NCBI RefSeq assembly: GCF_900188385.1
Contig: NZ_FZOI01000006.1
Coordinates: 62,001-126,000 of the forward strand
DNA length: 64,000 nt
Direction: 5' to 3'
Source of the DNA: Azospirillum sp. RU38E
GTDB lineage: Bacteria > Pseudomonadota > Alphaproteobacteria > Azospirillales > Azospirillaceae
The first letter of the stretch is position 1. Each line of letters opens with the position of its first letter. Below the pieces are notes generated by a model, which saw only the letters and a list, made by a program, of their open reading frames with translations, searched no databases and had not been told where the DNA came from. This document shows positions 1 through 9,848 of this stretch, in pieces. Both the position numbers and the translations under genes were made by a program.

Positions 1-163
1 CACCTTCCCGGATGATCACCGGATCATGGGTGGGGGCCAGATCGCCGGTCAGTTGGGCATTCAACGTGTCGCCACCCCTTTCCCCCACCTGCTGCGCCAG
101 GGCCGGCGCTGTCAGCAGGAACAGGGAAAGGGCGGTCGTGGCCAAGGTGTTCTGCAACGCCAT
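1..163 (-). CDS. GH43-like arabinanase/arabinofuranosidase, N-terminus only
   Basis: Only the first 54 codons are in the window; the gene runs off the left edge. The start ATG (complement of 161-163) follows the ribosome site CGGAGGAAACC, the same string that precedes the GH51 gene upstream. Residues 1-23 form a signal peptide ending ALAQQ, so the product is exported. The last visible residues read LTGDLAPTHDPVIIREG; an Asp in an HDP motif followed by a short strand is typical of the start of GH43 five-bladed propellers, where that Asp is the catalytic base. It lies 61 bp behind the GH51 gene on the same strand, so arabinan or arabinoxylan side-chain cleavage is likely. The family call rests on a short stretch and on context. 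Confidence 0.6.
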   Translation of the reverse strand, partial: MALQNTLATTALSLFLLTAPALAQQVGERGGDTLNAQLTGDLAPTHDPVIIREG

Positions 164-224
164 GGTTTCCTCCGTTTTCTTGGGAATCCGGGCCGGGGAA
201 CGAGGTCGTTCCCCGGCAACCGCT

Positions 225-1784
225 TCAGCGCAGGTCCAGCACCACCACCGATTTGGCCGGCAGCGTCACTGTCAGAACCCCGCCTTCAATGCGGGCATCG
301 CTGAAGGCGGCGGGCTTCACCACATCCGGTGCGTTGAAATCATTATGGGCGTTGATGGCAGATGCCGTCAGCACCCGGCCGCTGACGGCGCTGGCGCTCA
401 CCCCTTCCAGCTTCACCGTCACCTTGTTGGCATTGTTGGGGTCCAGGTTGGACAGGCCGACATGCAGCCGGCCATCCTTGGCCCGCACCGCCGAGCCGCT
501 GACGGCCGGCATGGTCCATTTATCCTTGGTGTAGCTGGGCGTGTCGATGCTGATGGGCAGCACGGTGGCATCCTGCCAGGGCTGATACATCGCAAACACA
601 TGATAGGTGGGCGTCAGCACCATCTTGGGCCCGTCGGTCAGCACCATGGCCTGCAGCACATTCACCATCTGGGCAATGGCGCTCATCTTCACGCGGTCGG
701 CATGGCGGGCGAAGATATCCAGGGTGGTGGAGGCAACCAGCGCATCACGCAGCGTATTCTGCTGACGCAGGAAGCCCGGATTGGTGCCGGGATCGCCAGC
801 ATACCACGTGCCCCATTCATCCACGGCCAGCCAGACCCGTTTCTGCGGATCATATTTATCCATGATGGCGCTGTGCCGGGTGATCAGATCATCCATCCGC
901 CGGGCCTCGGCCAGGGTTTCGGCCCAGCCCGCCTCATCGAACTGGGTGGCGGATGCCTTGGGCGGCCAGGCGCCGGGAACGGTGTAATAATGTAGCGACA
1001 GCGCATCCAGCTGCTTGGCGGCGACGCGCATCATCGTCTCCGTCCAGTCAACATCATCCACATTGGCGCCGGCGGCGATCTTGATGATCTTGGAACCGGC
1101 CGGCACCTTGATGAAGGTGGCATAGCGGCGGGTGACGTCGGCGGCATATTCGGCCCGCATATTGCCGCCGCAGCCCCACAGCTCGTTCCCAATGCCGAAA
1201 TAGGGCACCTGCCAGGGCTGCTTCTGGCCGTTCCTGGCCCGCTCCTCGGCCAGGCTGCCGGCGGGGGCGGTCATATATTCCACCCAGTCGGCCATTTCCT
1301 GCGGCGTGCCATTGCCGACATTGCCGGCGACATAGGGTTCCGCCCCCAGCTGCTTCACCAGCTCCATGAATTCATGGGTGCCAACGGTATTGGGTTCGGT
1401 CACGCCACCCCAATGGGTGTTCACCTTCACCGGCCGCTTGTTCTGCGGCCCCACCCCATCGCGCCAATGATATTCATCAGCAAAACAGCCGCCCGGCCAG
1501 CGCACCACCGGCACCTTCAGCCGGCGCAGCGCCTCAACCACATCGGTGCGAAAGCCGTTGCGGTTGGGGATATTCTTGTCATTGCCAACCCACAGCCCAC
1601 CATAGATGCCATGGCCCAGATGTTCGGCAAACTGGGTGAAGATGCGGCGGTCATAGGTGGGGCCGGGCCGGTCGGCCTGGATGGTGGCGCTGGTGGGCTT
1701 GCCGGCCGTCTGGCCCAGGGCGGCCGGCACCAGGGCAGTGACAGACAGCAGAACGGCCGTGATCCGGCGCAGGGACGCGATCAT
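225..1784 (-). CDS. GH51 alpha-L-arabinofuranosidase, secreted
   Basis: A 519-residue exported glycosidase that releases L-arabinofuranose from arabinan, arabinoxylan or arabino-oligosaccharides. The start chosen is the ATG at 1784, behind CGGAGGAAACCC and followed by a signal peptide ([23 protein letters not shown]). An ATG 13 codons upstream would add a lysine-rich leader and lacks a ribosome site. The N-terminal TIM barrel shows [29 protein letters not shown], the acid/base Glu in GIGNELWG and the nucleophile Glu in [10 protein letters not shown]; a C-terminal beta domain follows. Length and motifs fit GH51. It lies between gguC-like (80 bp upstream) and the GH43 gene and is probably cotranscribed with both. 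Confidence 0.93.
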   Translation of the reverse strand: MIASLRRITAVLLSVTALVPAALGQTAGKPTSATIQADRPGPTYDRRIFTQFAEHLGHGIYGGLWVGNDKNIPNRNGFRTDVVEALRRLKVPVVRWPGGCFADEYHWRDGVGPQNKRPVKVNTHWGGVTEPNTVGTHEFMELVKQLGAEPYVAGNVGNGTPQEMADWVEYMTAPAGSLAEERARNGQKQPWQVPYFGIGNELWGCGGNMRAEYAADVTRRYATFIKVPAGSKIIKIAAGANVDDVDWTETMMRVAAKQLDALSLHYYTVPGAWPPKASATQFDEAGWAETLAEARRMDDLITRHSAIMDKYDPQKRVWLAVDEWGTWYAGDPGTNPGFLRQQNTLRDALVASTTLDIFARHADRVKMSAIAQMVNVLQAMVLTDGPKMVLTPTYHVFAMYQPWQDATVLPISIDTPSYTKDKWTMPAVSGSAVRAKDGRLHVGLSNLDPNNANKVTVKLEGVSASAVSGRVLTASAINAHNDFNAPDVVKPAAFSDARIEGGVLTVTLPAKSVVVLDLR

Positions 1785-1826
1785 GGGTTTCCTCCGTTTA
1801 ATTTTTTTGATTTTCATCGGCAAGGT

Positions 1827-1857
1827 CGGGCGGTGCGGTTACCCCTGCAACCGCCCG
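1827..1857 (-). other. intercistronic stem-loop between gguC-like and GH51
   Basis: CGGGCGGT (1827-1834) pairs with ACCGCCCG (1850-1857) across a 15-base loop. On the transcribed minus strand it lies just after the gguC-like stop codon and is followed, after 20 bases, by an A/T-rich stretch before the GH51 ribosome site. It could be a processing or attenuation hairpin; it has no adjacent U-run, so it is not a strong terminator. Confidence 0.3.
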
Positions 1858-1864
1858 GCCACCG

Positions 1865-2854
1865 TCACAGCGACTTTACCGCCACATCCACCGCTGCCGC
1901 GCGTTCTAGCCGGTTGCGGGCCGGCAGGGTGAAGGGGGCGGCGGCGATTTCAAACACATCGCCTTCCTGCGTGCGCACCCCATCGCTGAAGGACAGCGTG
2001 GCGGTGCCGAAGAAATGCACATGCACATCGCCGGCGCGGCGGAACAGGTCATATTTGAAATGATGATGTTCCAGATTGGCCAGCGTGTGGGACATGTTGT
2101 CCTCACCGGACAGGAAGGGCTTTTCCCAGATCACCGCGCCATCGCGGACAATCCGGCTGCTGCCTTCCACATGGGCCGGCACATCGCCGATCAACAGTTC
2201 CGGCCCCAGCGATGCCTGGCGCAGCTTGCTATGGGCCAGCCACAGGTAATTATGCCGCTCCGTCACATGGTCGGAAAACTCGTTGGCCAGCGCCAGCCCC
2301 AGGCGATAGGGCGTGCCATCGGGGCCGATCAGATAGATGCCGGCCAGTTCCGGCTCCTCCCCGCCATCCTTGGCGAAGGACGGCATGGTCAGGGGCTGTT
2401 CCGGACCGACCAGCTGGGAGCCATCGCCCTTATAGAACCATTCCGGCTGCTGGCCCACCTGTCCGGGGGCGGGCTTGCCGCCTTCCAGCCCTTCCAGGAA
2501 CATGCGCATACTGTCAGTGACAGCGCCCTGCTGGGCCGCCTTATGCATCTTGTCGCGGCCTTCCGCCGATCCCAGATGCGTCAGCCCGGTGCCGGCCAGC
2601 ACCAGATGCGCCGGGTCTTCATGATCGATGGGGGCCAGCAGGCGGCCGGCCGCCAGTTCGGCGGCAATATCCACGGCCGCCCCCTGGCCACAGGCCGCCG
2701 CCTCTTCGGCCAGCGACCGGCCGGCGGCAATGGCGCGCAAGGCCAGTTCGCGCACGGACGCGACGCCGGGCAGGAAACAGGCCGCTTCCCCTTGCGCGAA
2801 AATCACCGAGCGCGCGCCATCGGCGGCGCGATGCTGCAACAGACGAAGTGCCAT
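1865..2854 (-). CDS. GguC/AraD1 family FAH-fold protein, probable 2-keto-3-deoxy-pentonate enzyme
   Basis: A 329-residue cytoplasmic protein of the fumarylacetoacetate hydrolase superfamily, AraD1/GguC branch. Members sit in L-arabinose and other sugar-acid loci and are linked to conversion of 2-keto-3-deoxy-L-arabonate or a related acid. The body shows AGTGLTHLGSAEGRD, LAGIYLIGPDGTPYRLG, LALANEFSDH and FFGTATLSFSDG, consistent with a metal-dependent FAH barrel. Start: ATG at 2854 with GAGAGGAAAG directly before it. It is the first gene of the leftward gguC-GH51-GH43 set. Together with the IlvD/Edd dehydratase at 11837-13639 and the KGSA dehydrogenase at 16562-18142 it could complete a non-phosphorylative L-arabinose route. 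The exact reaction is inferred. Confidence 0.8.
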   Translation of the reverse strand: MALRLLQHRAADGARSVIFAQGEAACFLPGVASVRELALRAIAAGRSLAEEAAACGQGAAVDIAAELAAGRLLAPIDHEDPAHLVLAGTGLTHLGSAEGRDKMHKAAQQGAVTDSMRMFLEGLEGGKPAPGQVGQQPEWFYKGDGSQLVGPEQPLTMPSFAKDGGEEPELAGIYLIGPDGTPYRLGLALANEFSDHVTERHNYLWLAHSKLRQASLGPELLIGDVPAHVEGSSRIVRDGAVIWEKPFLSGEDNMSHTLANLEHHHFKYDLFRRAGDVHVHFFGTATLSFSDGVRTQEGDVFEIAAAPFTLPARNRLERAAAVDVAVKSL

Positions 2855-3042
2855 CTTTCCTCTCCCGTCACGCCGCTTCGGGCGCACTGTTCATTTCCAG
2901 CCGGCGAACCGGCTTGCCAATAACTCTGACATATTACAGGTGGGCGCGATTGGCAATGATGGATGCGCACGGGGGAGAATGAAAGAAAAACGCTGGCACC
3001 CCCAGGGAGGGCCAGCGTCAGGATCATCTATTTGTCTATGTA

Positions 3043-3201
3043 ATACCAATCCGCCGAGGGCTTGACCCTTGGCGGATTGGAGGCCGGCGACCGCCGGCCC
3101 GCCGCACATGCGGCGCAAGCCAAGCTGCCGGATGGCAGCGCCCGGCGACTGAGGGAACCTGAAATCTCCCTGGATCGGTCACGATCAAGGGAGATTGGTA
3201 T
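3043..3201. repeat. ATACCAAT element, copy A1
   Basis: A 159 bp element starting ATACCAATCC and ending GATTGGTAT. The left hairpin is AATCCGCC...GGCGGATT and the right hairpin is built on CTCCCTGGATC/GATCAAGGGAG. The GC-rich middle contains GGCCGGCGACCGCCGGCC and GCCAAGCTGCCGG. It lies in the 527 bp gap upstream of gguC-like (2855-3381), head-to-tail with copy A2. The remaining ~190 bp next to gguC-like (2855-3042) must hold that operon's promoter, but I see no clear -35/-10 pair. Confidence 0.9.
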
Positions 3202-3202
3202 A

Positions 3203-3363
3203 ATACCAACCCGCCGAAAGGTTGACCTTTCGGCGGGTTGGAGGCCGGCGACCGCCGGCCCGGCACCACGTGGTGCCGTAAGCCAAGCTGCCGGAGGCAG
3301 CGCCCGGCGTCTGAGGGAACGCAAAATCTCCCTGGATCGGTCACGATCAAGGGAGATTGGTAT
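3203..3363. repeat. ATACCAAT element, copy A2
   Basis: A 161 bp second copy in direct orientation behind A1, separated only by an A/T base. It begins ATACCAACCC and ends GATTGGTAT. The inner sequence differs from A1 (GCACCACGTGGTGC in place of GCCGCACATGCGGC) but keeps hairpin pairing, a sign of selection for structure. It stops 18 bp short of the stop codon of the RTX protease gene. Confidence 0.9.
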
Positions 3364-3381
3364 AAATTATCGGGCCGTTGC

Positions 3382-6300
3382 TCAGATCAGCGCATCACCC
3401 GGCATATCCGACCCCATGGCCAGCAGCCCCAGGCTGCCGCTGTCGGCCGGCAGATAGGCGGCGCGGCCTTCCGCCCGGCCGGCATATTGGTAATGGTTGA
3501 TCAGGGCGGCATGGTTCAGGCCAAAGGCGCTCAACAGGTCGGGGTTCAACACGGCATAGGCCTCCGCATCGAACCCGGTCGTCTGCCGCCCTTCTGCCCT
3601 GCCATTATTGATGTAATGGCGGATCAGCGCCGCCTCATCCAGGCCGAACGCCTGGTAAAGATCGGGGTTCAGGGCGGCATAGGCTTCCACATCAAAGCCG
3701 ATGATCGTCCGCCCCTCTGCCTTGCCGTTATTAATGTAATGGCGGATCAGGGCGGCATGGTCGGTGCCGAAGGCATTGAACAGGTCCGGGTTCAAGGCCG
3801 CATAGGCATCGACATCAAACCCGCTGGTCACCCGCCCTTCCGCCTTGCCGAAGCGCAGATAATGGCTGGTCAGGGCCGTCGCGTTCAGCCCGAAGGCATT
3901 GAACAGGTCGGGGTTCAGGGCGGCGTAGGTTTCCACATCAAAGCCGGTGGCCACCCGCCCTTCCGCCTTGCCATAATTCACATAATGCCAAGTAATGGCC
4001 AGGGCATTATCACCGAACGCCACCACCAGATCAGGGTTCAGCGCGCGATAGGCCGAAAGGGAGAAGATCGGGCTGGTTGCCAGATCATCATTCAAAATGG
4101 TGCCGGCGACGGTCAGGCTGCTGCTGCCATCCAGCAGCCGGGCGCCCTGCAGGTTGCTGATCACCAGCTGGACGGTTTCATCCTTTTCCACCAGCGCGTC
4201 GCCCCGCACCTCCACCGCCACCGTCGCGGTGGTTGCCCCGGCGGCGATGGTCACCGTGCGGTCGACAGCGGTGTAATCCGTGCCGGCCGTGGCTGTGCCG
4301 CCATTGGTGCGCACATTGAAACTGACGGCACTGCTGGCCGCCGCCGACAGGGTGATGGTGTAGGTCAGCTGTGTCGTGGCACCCGTCGCCCCTTCCAGCA
4401 CCGAATTGGCGCTGGCCGACAGATAGGGGGTGCCGGGGGTGGCGGTGGGGGCGGCAACGGTGCGGTCATCGAATTTCAGCCATTCAATGCCGCTTAAACT
4501 ATCCACCTCCCCCTTGCTGCTGGTCACGCGCAGGTCGCTTCCCGACAGCGCGATGCTGTAGCTGGCATAGGTGCCGGTGAAAATGGCCGTATCGGTCCCC
4601 GCCCCGCCCACCAATGTGTCATTGCCGGCACCGCCGGTCAGGCTGTTATCGGCCAGATTGCCGGTCAGCAGGTCATTACCATTGCCGCCAATGGCATTTT
4701 CAATGACGGTGCCATAGCCGATGAAGAACTGACCTTCGCTGAGGAACAGGTCTTTCTGGCTGCCGAACCAGCCCCAGCCGCCATCGCGCAGATCAATGGT
4801 AACGGCCTGTGCGGCACTGCTGGCCGACACCGTATCATTGCCGCCGCCATCCCAGATGTAACGGCCCACCTCTGTGGAAGACAAAATATAGGTATCGGCC
4901 CCGTTGCGGACATCTTTGTTGGGGCCATAGATATATTGGATGGCGGCGATATCATAAACGCCAAGCCCGGTACTGCTGGTGAAATTATAGGACATCTGGG
5001 TGTTATTGCGGCTGTCCTCCGCCGTGGGCAGATAGGGGGGGGAGGCACCGCCGCCGCCAACATCATAATTGCCGGGATGTTTGAAGCCCAGCGTATGGCC
5101 GATTTCATGAATGAAGGTTTGCAGCGACACACCGTCAGAATCCATCCAGACGCTGCCGCTGGCCGTGCCCAGGGTGGCGTAACCGGCAACACCGGAATTA
5201 AGTTGGGCGGCGGCAAATTGAATGTCCGGAGCAGCAGAGGTTTCCACGAAGCTGACATTCGCCACCGCCGCCCAGAGGGTGAACGCATCCCGGGCCTGTG
5301 TTTTCTCCGCCGCGTTGAAAACGCGCGGGCTGGTGCCGCCATAATCCAGCTGAATCGACAGATCCGTCCGCCAGCCAAAGGTGACCACGGTCTTGTCGGC
5401 GCTGTCCCGCGCCATATGGGAATGATTTGCAACAAGCGACTGGATGAAATAGGGGGCGGCCGATCCTTCGCCGACATAGCGTATCGTTTCGATGGAACCA
5501 TCAGGAATATAGCCGCGCACGGAGACAATCGCCGTATCGTTGGTGCCAGCCGTATCCCAGATATAATCTTTCAGATCATCGATGTAATAGGTGTCATTGC
5601 CGTCGCCGCCATAGAGGGAATCGGCACCCGCCCCGCCGATCAGCGTATCGTCGCCATCATTGCCATACAGCGTGTCGGTCCCGTCCCCGCCCTGCAGGCT
5701 GTCATTGCCGGCCCCGCCATCCAGCGTATCGTTCCCGGCCCCGCCGATCAGCGTGTCATTGCCGCTAAAGCCATAAACACCGTCGTTACCATCACCGCCA
5801 TCCACGCTGTCGGCGCCATCGCCGCCATAGAGGGAATCATTGCCGATCCCGCCGATCAGCGTATCGTCGCCATCATCGCCATACAGCGTGTCGGTCCCAT
5901 CCCCGCCCTGCAGGCTGTCATTGCCGGCCCCGCCATCCAGCGTATCGTTCCCGGCCCCGCCGATCAGCGTGTCATTGCCGCTAAAGCCATAAACACCATC
6001 ATTGCCATCACCACCGTCCAGGCTGTCGGCGCCATCGCCGCTATAGAGTGTATCATTACCGATCCCCCCGATCAGGGTGGCGTTGGACATGGTGCCATAG
6101 GTGGACAGGTAATCATCCCCCGCCCCGCCATCCAGCAGGTCGTTGCCGACACCGCCATAGAGGCTGTCATTGCCATCGCCGCCGACCATGCTGTCATTGC
6201 CATTGCCGCCATAAAGCGTATCGCTGCCGGTGCCGCCGCGCAGGGTGTGATTGCCCGTCGTGCCATAGACCGACAGGTAATCATCACCGGCCCCGCCATC

Positions 6301-6699
6301 CAGCAGGTCGTTCCCGCTGCCGCCATAGAGCGAATCCCCCCCCGCCCCGCCGATCAGCGTGTCATTGCCGGCATCCTGGCCATAGAGCACATCGCTGCCG
6401 TCGCCCCCATCCAGGCTGTCATCACCGGCCAGCCCCTGCAGCGTGTCATTACCGGCCAGGCCCATGATCGTATCGGCATCGGCCCCACCGGTCAGGCGGT
6501 CACTGCCGCTGGTGCCGTTGATGGTCTGCGGGGCGGCCAGCAGCAGGGCCGCCCCCTCCGCCGCCGACGCCATCGGGGCGGATGTGACGGGGGTATCGAC
6601 GGCCGGCAACTCCGCGACCGGCGGAACATCTACCGCCGGAGAGCTGCCCAGGAACGGCAGCAGCAAAGTGTCCCGAATATTGCCGCAAGCAATGCACAT
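3382..6699 (-). CDS. Serralysin-like metalloprotease with N-terminal RTX array, Calx-beta domain and NPDL repeats
   Basis: A 1105-residue secreted calcium-binding metalloprotease. Start: ATG at 6699 (MCIACGN); a TTG two codons upstream is a poorer choice and the ribosome site is weak (GGGGGTTGG). There is no Sec signal. Order: CxxC N-terminus; RTX nonapeptides (GGxGxDxL) about 60-370; M10-type domain with zinc site [13 protein letters not shown] (about 531) and Met-turn QMSY; a short second RTX patch ([11 protein letters not shown]); a Calx-beta domain (about 770-870); then five ~37-residue repeats of the form [18 protein letters not shown]...ALxxHYxxxGxAEGR. The C-terminus ends GDALI, an acidic residue followed by hydrophobics as in type I secretion substrates. 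RTX before the protease is the reverse of classical serralysins. The neighbour at 7137-9398 is a paralogue. No ABC/MFP/TolC exporter genes are in the window. Confidence 0.85.
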   Translation of the reverse strand: MCIACGNIRDTLLLPFLGSSPAVDVPPVAELPAVDTPVTSAPMASAAEGAALLLAAPQTINGTSGSDRLTGGADADTIMGLAGNDTLQGLAGDDSLDGGDGSDVLYGQDAGNDTLIGGAGGDSLYGGSGNDLLDGGAGDDYLSVYGTTGNHTLRGGTGSDTLYGGNGNDSMVGGDGNDSLYGGVGNDLLDGGAGDDYLSTYGTMSNATLIGGIGNDTLYSGDGADSLDGGDGNDGVYGFSGNDTLIGGAGNDTLDGGAGNDSLQGGDGTDTLYGDDGDDTLIGGIGNDSLYGGDGADSVDGGDGNDGVYGFSGNDTLIGGAGNDTLDGGAGNDSLQGGDGTDTLYGNDGDDTLIGGAGADSLYGGDGNDTYYIDDLKDYIWDTAGTNDTAIVSVRGYIPDGSIETIRYVGEGSAAPYFIQSLVANHSHMARDSADKTVVTFGWRTDLSIQLDYGGTSPRVFNAAEKTQARDAFTLWAAVANVSFVETSAAPDIQFAAAQLNSGVAGYATLGTASGSVWMDSDGVSLQTFIHEIGHTLGFKHPGNYDVGGGGASPPYLPTAEDSRNNTQMSYNFTSSTGLGVYDIAAIQYIYGPNKDVRNGADTYILSSTEVGRYIWDGGGNDTVSASSAAQAVTIDLRDGGWGWFGSQKDLFLSEGQFFIGYGTVIENAIGGNGNDLLTGNLADNSLTGGAGNDTLVGGAGTDTAIFTGTYASYSIALSGSDLRVTSSKGEVDSLSGIEWLKFDDRTVAAPTATPGTPYLSASANSVLEGATGATTQLTYTITLSAAASSAVSFNVRTNGGTATAGTDYTAVDRTVTIAAGATTATVAVEVRGDALVEKDETVQLVISNLQGARLLDGSSSLTVAGTILNDDLATSPIFSLSAYRALNPDLVVAFGDNALAITWHYVNYGKAEGRVATGFDVETYAALNPDLFNAFGLNATALTSHYLRFGKAEGRVTSGFDVDAYAALNPDLFNAFGTDHAALIRHYINNGKAEGRTIIGFDVEAYAALNPDLYQAFGLDEAALIRHYINNGRAEGRQTTGFDAEAYAVLNPDLLSAFGLNHAALINHYQYAGRAEGRAAYLPADSGSLGLLAMGSDMPGDALI
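5611..6042 (-). repeat. 216 bp in-frame tandem duplication in the RTX array
   Basis: Within the protease gene, two consecutive 216 bp units (5611-5826 and 5827-6042; 72 codons each) are almost identical, and a degenerate third starts at 6043. They encode blocks of RTX nonapeptides including a GVYGFSGND variant. High DNA identity points to recent unequal recombination that expanded the calcium-binding array. Confidence 0.8.
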
Positions 6700-6816
6700 G
6701 ACCAACCCCCGACCACCAGCGTTGAATTATTCCCGTTTTGTTTCCAGTATGGCGATAGCGATGCCGGAATTTCGGTAATAATACGTCAATGGAGGGCGTT
6801 TTCCAATCCACTTAGA

Positions 6817-6930
6817 GTCCGTCAAAGAACTTTCACTTCTTTTCCAATCTCTTAACCGTCATTCCCGCGAAGTCGGGAATCCAAAATCCGCGCTGTCGTC
6901 TGGATTCCCGCCTTCGCGGGAATGACGGTG
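6817..6930. repeat. REP-like palindrome B1 with conserved flank
   Basis: The palindrome ACCGTCATTCCCGCG...CGCGGGAATGACGGT (6855-6930) is preceded by a flank with AACTTTCACTTCTTTTCC. The same flank occurs in inverted orientation beside the palindrome at 59323-59393, so the mobile unit is longer than the palindrome. It sits in the 437 bp gap 6700-7136, upstream of one RTX protease gene and downstream of the other; apart from this and copy A3 nothing else is evident there. Confidence 0.8.
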
Positions 6931-6961
6931 GAGAAAGGGCAAGGTTTCGAAAGGCGAGATA

Positions 6962-7045
6962 ATACCAATCCGCCGGAGGCAGCACCCGGCGCATGAGGGA
7001 ACACGAAATCTCCCTGGATCGGTCACGATCAAGGGAGATTGGTAT
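6962..7045. repeat. ATACCAAT element, internally deleted copy A3
   Basis: An 84 bp derivative that keeps the ATACCAATC left end, part of the GC-rich middle (GGAGGCAGCACCCGGCG) and the complete right hairpin ending GATTGGTAT. The GGCCGGCGACCGCCGGCC segment is missing. Confidence 0.85.
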
Positions 7046-7136
7046 AACTTTCCGGACAGACACTTACCAGATGGAACTCTTCCGGGAGAATTGACTATTT
7101 CCACAGTTACGCGGATGGGGGCGACAAAGCAGAAAT

Positions 7137-9398
7137 CTATGTCAATGCCCCTTCCACCATTCCCAATACCGTCAGATTTTGGGCAGACGGCAAAATAAAA
7201 GCCGGCCGATGTTCTGCATAACCCGCATATTGATAATGCCGGATCAAGGCAGCATGGTCCATGCCGAAGATACTTAACAGGTCCGGGTTCAAGATGGCAT
7301 AGGTCTCAGCACTGAAACCATTGGTCGCCACGTTATTCCATTCCGTTTTCTGAATAAAATTACTCATTACCCAATCTTCATTCGGGCGATATTCAATATA
7401 ATTTTGGTGGTCATTCGCCACATAGGCCTCTACGTCAAAGCCCAGCGTTGGGCGTCCTTCCGCCCGGCCATACTTGATATAATGCTGCACCAGGGCGGTC
7501 TCATTATTACCGAAGGCGCGGTACAGATCGGGGTTGAGCATCGCATAAGACTCAACAGTAAACCCATAAGCCGCGCGCCCTTCTGCTCTTCCATACTGCT
7601 GATAATGGTTGATCAGGGCCTCCTCGTTCAATCCGAAAGCGGCGAACAGGTCCGGGTTCAGGGCGGCATAGGCCTCTGGATCAAAACCGCTGGCCGCCCG
7701 TCCTTCCGCCCGGCCATAATTGATGTAGTGCCAGGCGATAGCCGTGGCATCATTGCCATAGGCTGCCGCCACATCCGGGTTCAGCGCCCGATAGGCGGTG
7801 ATGGAGAATTGTGGCGGGATATCATTATCCACCACCAGCCCATAAACGGAAGTGGTTGGCGCGCCCCCGGTCAGTTTTGCCCCCTGGAGATCACTGACCA
7901 CCAGTTCGATCGTCTTATTGCCGTCATAGATCTTGTTGCCAAGCACATTGACGGCAATTGTGGCACTGTTTTGCCCTGGGGCAATGGTCACCCGTTGCGT
8001 CAGGGGTTGATAATCGGCCCCGGCGGCGGCCGTGCCGTGGCTGCCGGTCGTCACCTGGAAGCTGACCGGATTATCCGATATGTAATCCGCCGGCGCGCCA
8101 TTCTCATCGGTGAATTGGATGCTGAAGACCAGCTGGCTGACACCCCCGGCATCCGTCTCCGCCACCAGGCTGCCCTTGACGGTCAGGATCGGTTCCGGCT
8201 TGACGGTGGGCGGCGGGGGCAGCAAGGGCGGCGCCGTAGTGGTCCTGTCGGCAAAGCTCAACTTTTCAATGCCATTGAGCAGATCCATTTCACCGGACAG
8301 GCTGGTCACCGTAATGTTTTCGACACCGGCAATAATGGTATAATCGGCAAAATTGCCGCTGAAGACGGCCGTATCCTCCCCATGACCACCGATTAAGGTA
8401 TCGTTGCCGAGGCCGCCGATCAGGGTATCGTCGTTGGCGCTGCCATCCAGCCGATTGGCCAAATCATTACCGGTCAGCAGATCCTGGCCGGAACTGCCCG
8501 TGGCATTTTCAATAAGGGTGCCATACCCAACAAAAAATTGCCCGGGATTAGTGAAATTGGAATTGTCGACCTGAACGGCAAATGAACCAAAATGCCCATC
8601 CCGCAGGTCAATCTTAACGCTGTAGATGGAGTTCGCCGCAGAAATTGTGTCATTTCCGCCCCCATCCCAAATATAATATCCAGTACTGGCATGAGTAACA
8701 AAATACGTATCATCACCCGTTCTAACAGTTTTATTGGGGCCATAAAGATATTGAATAGCCGCTATATCAAAGTTACCTAACCTGCTGTATCCGTCACCAT
8801 TATAAGACATTACAGTGTTATTTTGCGTATCCTCGACATCGGGCAGGAAGGGCGGCTCCCCCACGCCGGAGACACCATTGTAATTACCTGGATGTTTCAG
8901 GCCCAGCGCATGTCCGATCTCATGCAGAAAGGTCTGCTGGGTGGCATATTGGGCATTGACCCATATATCGGTGACCGGCCCACCCACAACCGCATAGCCA
9001 CCGGCCTGCATCGTCGCAGCACCAAACCGGATATCGGGTGCGACCCCGACGGTCGCTTCGACAAAATGGATATCGGCGACTTCTTCCCATTGGGCAAGGG
9101 CCTTACGGGCCAGATCCAACTGCGCAATGGTCATGATGCTGGGGTTGGTGGCACCGTCATAATACCCGGTTGAAAAATCCGGCAGCCATCCATAGACGAT
9201 CACGGGCGCCGGCCCGCTATGGGGCTGCACCCCCCGGTAGCTGGCCACCAGCGCCTGAATAAAGTAGGGGGTATCAGAAAGCGCCGGCACCGCCTGCGCC
9301 GTCCGGTCGCCCGCAGATGATGGTGACAGGGGAACCGTGCCCAGCTGCTCCACAGAGAAGAGGCATTGGTTCTGCTGATTGCCGCATAAAACGCACAT
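7137..9398 (-). CDS. Serralysin-like RTX metalloprotease, second paralogue
   Basis: A 753-residue secreted zinc metalloprotease starting MCVLCGN, again a short CxxC N-terminus without Sec signal. The M10 domain begins near residue 40: zinc ligands in HEIGHALGLKHPG (His159, His163, His169), Met-turn VMSY at 196-199, then a FDIAAIQYLYGPNK segment typical of serralysins. A small RTX array ([18 protein letters not shown]) follows near 330-350, then a Calx-beta-like domain (about 400-520) and five C-terminal NPDL...HY...G.AEGR repeats. The fourth repeat is degenerate (NDHQNYIEYRPNEDWVMSN). It ends EGALT. It lacks the big N-terminal RTX array of its neighbour, so calcium dependence may differ. Probably exported by a type I system encoded elsewhere; substrate unknown. 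Confidence 0.83.
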   Translation of the reverse strand: MCVLCGNQQNQCLFSVEQLGTVPLSPSSAGDRTAQAVPALSDTPYFIQALVASYRGVQPHSGPAPVIVYGWLPDFSTGYYDGATNPSIMTIAQLDLARKALAQWEEVADIHFVEATVGVAPDIRFGAATMQAGGYAVVGGPVTDIWVNAQYATQQTFLHEIGHALGLKHPGNYNGVSGVGEPPFLPDVEDTQNNTVMSYNGDGYSRLGNFDIAAIQYLYGPNKTVRTGDDTYFVTHASTGYYIWDGGGNDTISAANSIYSVKIDLRDGHFGSFAVQVDNSNFTNPGQFFVGYGTLIENATGSSGQDLLTGNDLANRLDGSANDDTLIGGLGNDTLIGGHGEDTAVFSGNFADYTIIAGVENITVTSLSGEMDLLNGIEKLSFADRTTTAPPLLPPPPTVKPEPILTVKGSLVAETDAGGVSQLVFSIQFTDENGAPADYISDNPVSFQVTTGSHGTAAAGADYQPLTQRVTIAPGQNSATIAVNVLGNKIYDGNKTIELVVSDLQGAKLTGGAPTTSVYGLVVDNDIPPQFSITAYRALNPDVAAAYGNDATAIAWHYINYGRAEGRAASGFDPEAYAALNPDLFAAFGLNEEALINHYQQYGRAEGRAAYGFTVESYAMLNPDLYRAFGNNETALVQHYIKYGRAEGRPTLGFDVEAYVANDHQNYIEYRPNEDWVMSNFIQKTEWNNVATNGFSAETYAILNPDLLSIFGMDHAALIRHYQYAGYAEHRPAFILPSAQNLTVLGMVEGALT

Positions 9399-9578
9399 GG
9401 GGCTGCCCTTGATCCGCCTGTCCAGTGATCGGTATTCCAGCGCCCATCTCTGCTCACCGGCTCCGAAACCGGCCTATTTCATACAATTATCCGAGTGTAT
9501 TTCCAATATAAACACAAGTGGTACGGTGACGTGGCCCGACTGGAAACGATCGGACCACGTCACCGCTTCACAAGGACG

Positions 9579-9740
9579 TCAGAACACAGCCTCGTCCGCC
9601 ACCATACCCATGGCCATCCCCAGTAGGGGCAGGGGGCCGCTTTCCGCCGGCGGGAAGGCAGCGCGACCCTCCGCCCCGCTGGCCACCCGTTCCTCCACCT
9701 TACCATAGCGAAGGTAACGGTTAGCGCCGGGTGCGCTTAA
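9579..9740 (-). pseudogene. C-terminal remnant of a third RTX-protease paralogue
   Basis: Minus-strand translation gives NRYLRYGKVEERVASG joined directly to AEGRAAFPPAESGPLPLLGM and a tail ending DEAVF. These match the end of one NPDL repeat ([15 protein letters not shown]) and the last repeat plus tail ([13 protein letters not shown]...GDALI) of the 3382-6699 protein. The intervening repeats, the protease domain and the N-terminus are absent, so this is a deletion relic. The surrounding gap 9399-10029 otherwise holds copy A4 and presumed promoters of the flanking divergent genes. Confidence 0.8.
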
Positions 9741-9848
9741 CCGAAAACGCACCCGGCGCGATGTTCCGCCAAGATATGCTACCGAAGCAGCAAAGCACCC
9801 TTCCACCAACGGGAAATTTATGCTATATATACTGCTACTTTTGGTGTT

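Noticed and set aside
4936-6855. 639-codon plus-strand frame with Ile/Ala repeats
   Set aside because: It is the antisense image of the RTX nonapeptide array, which creates false periodicity.
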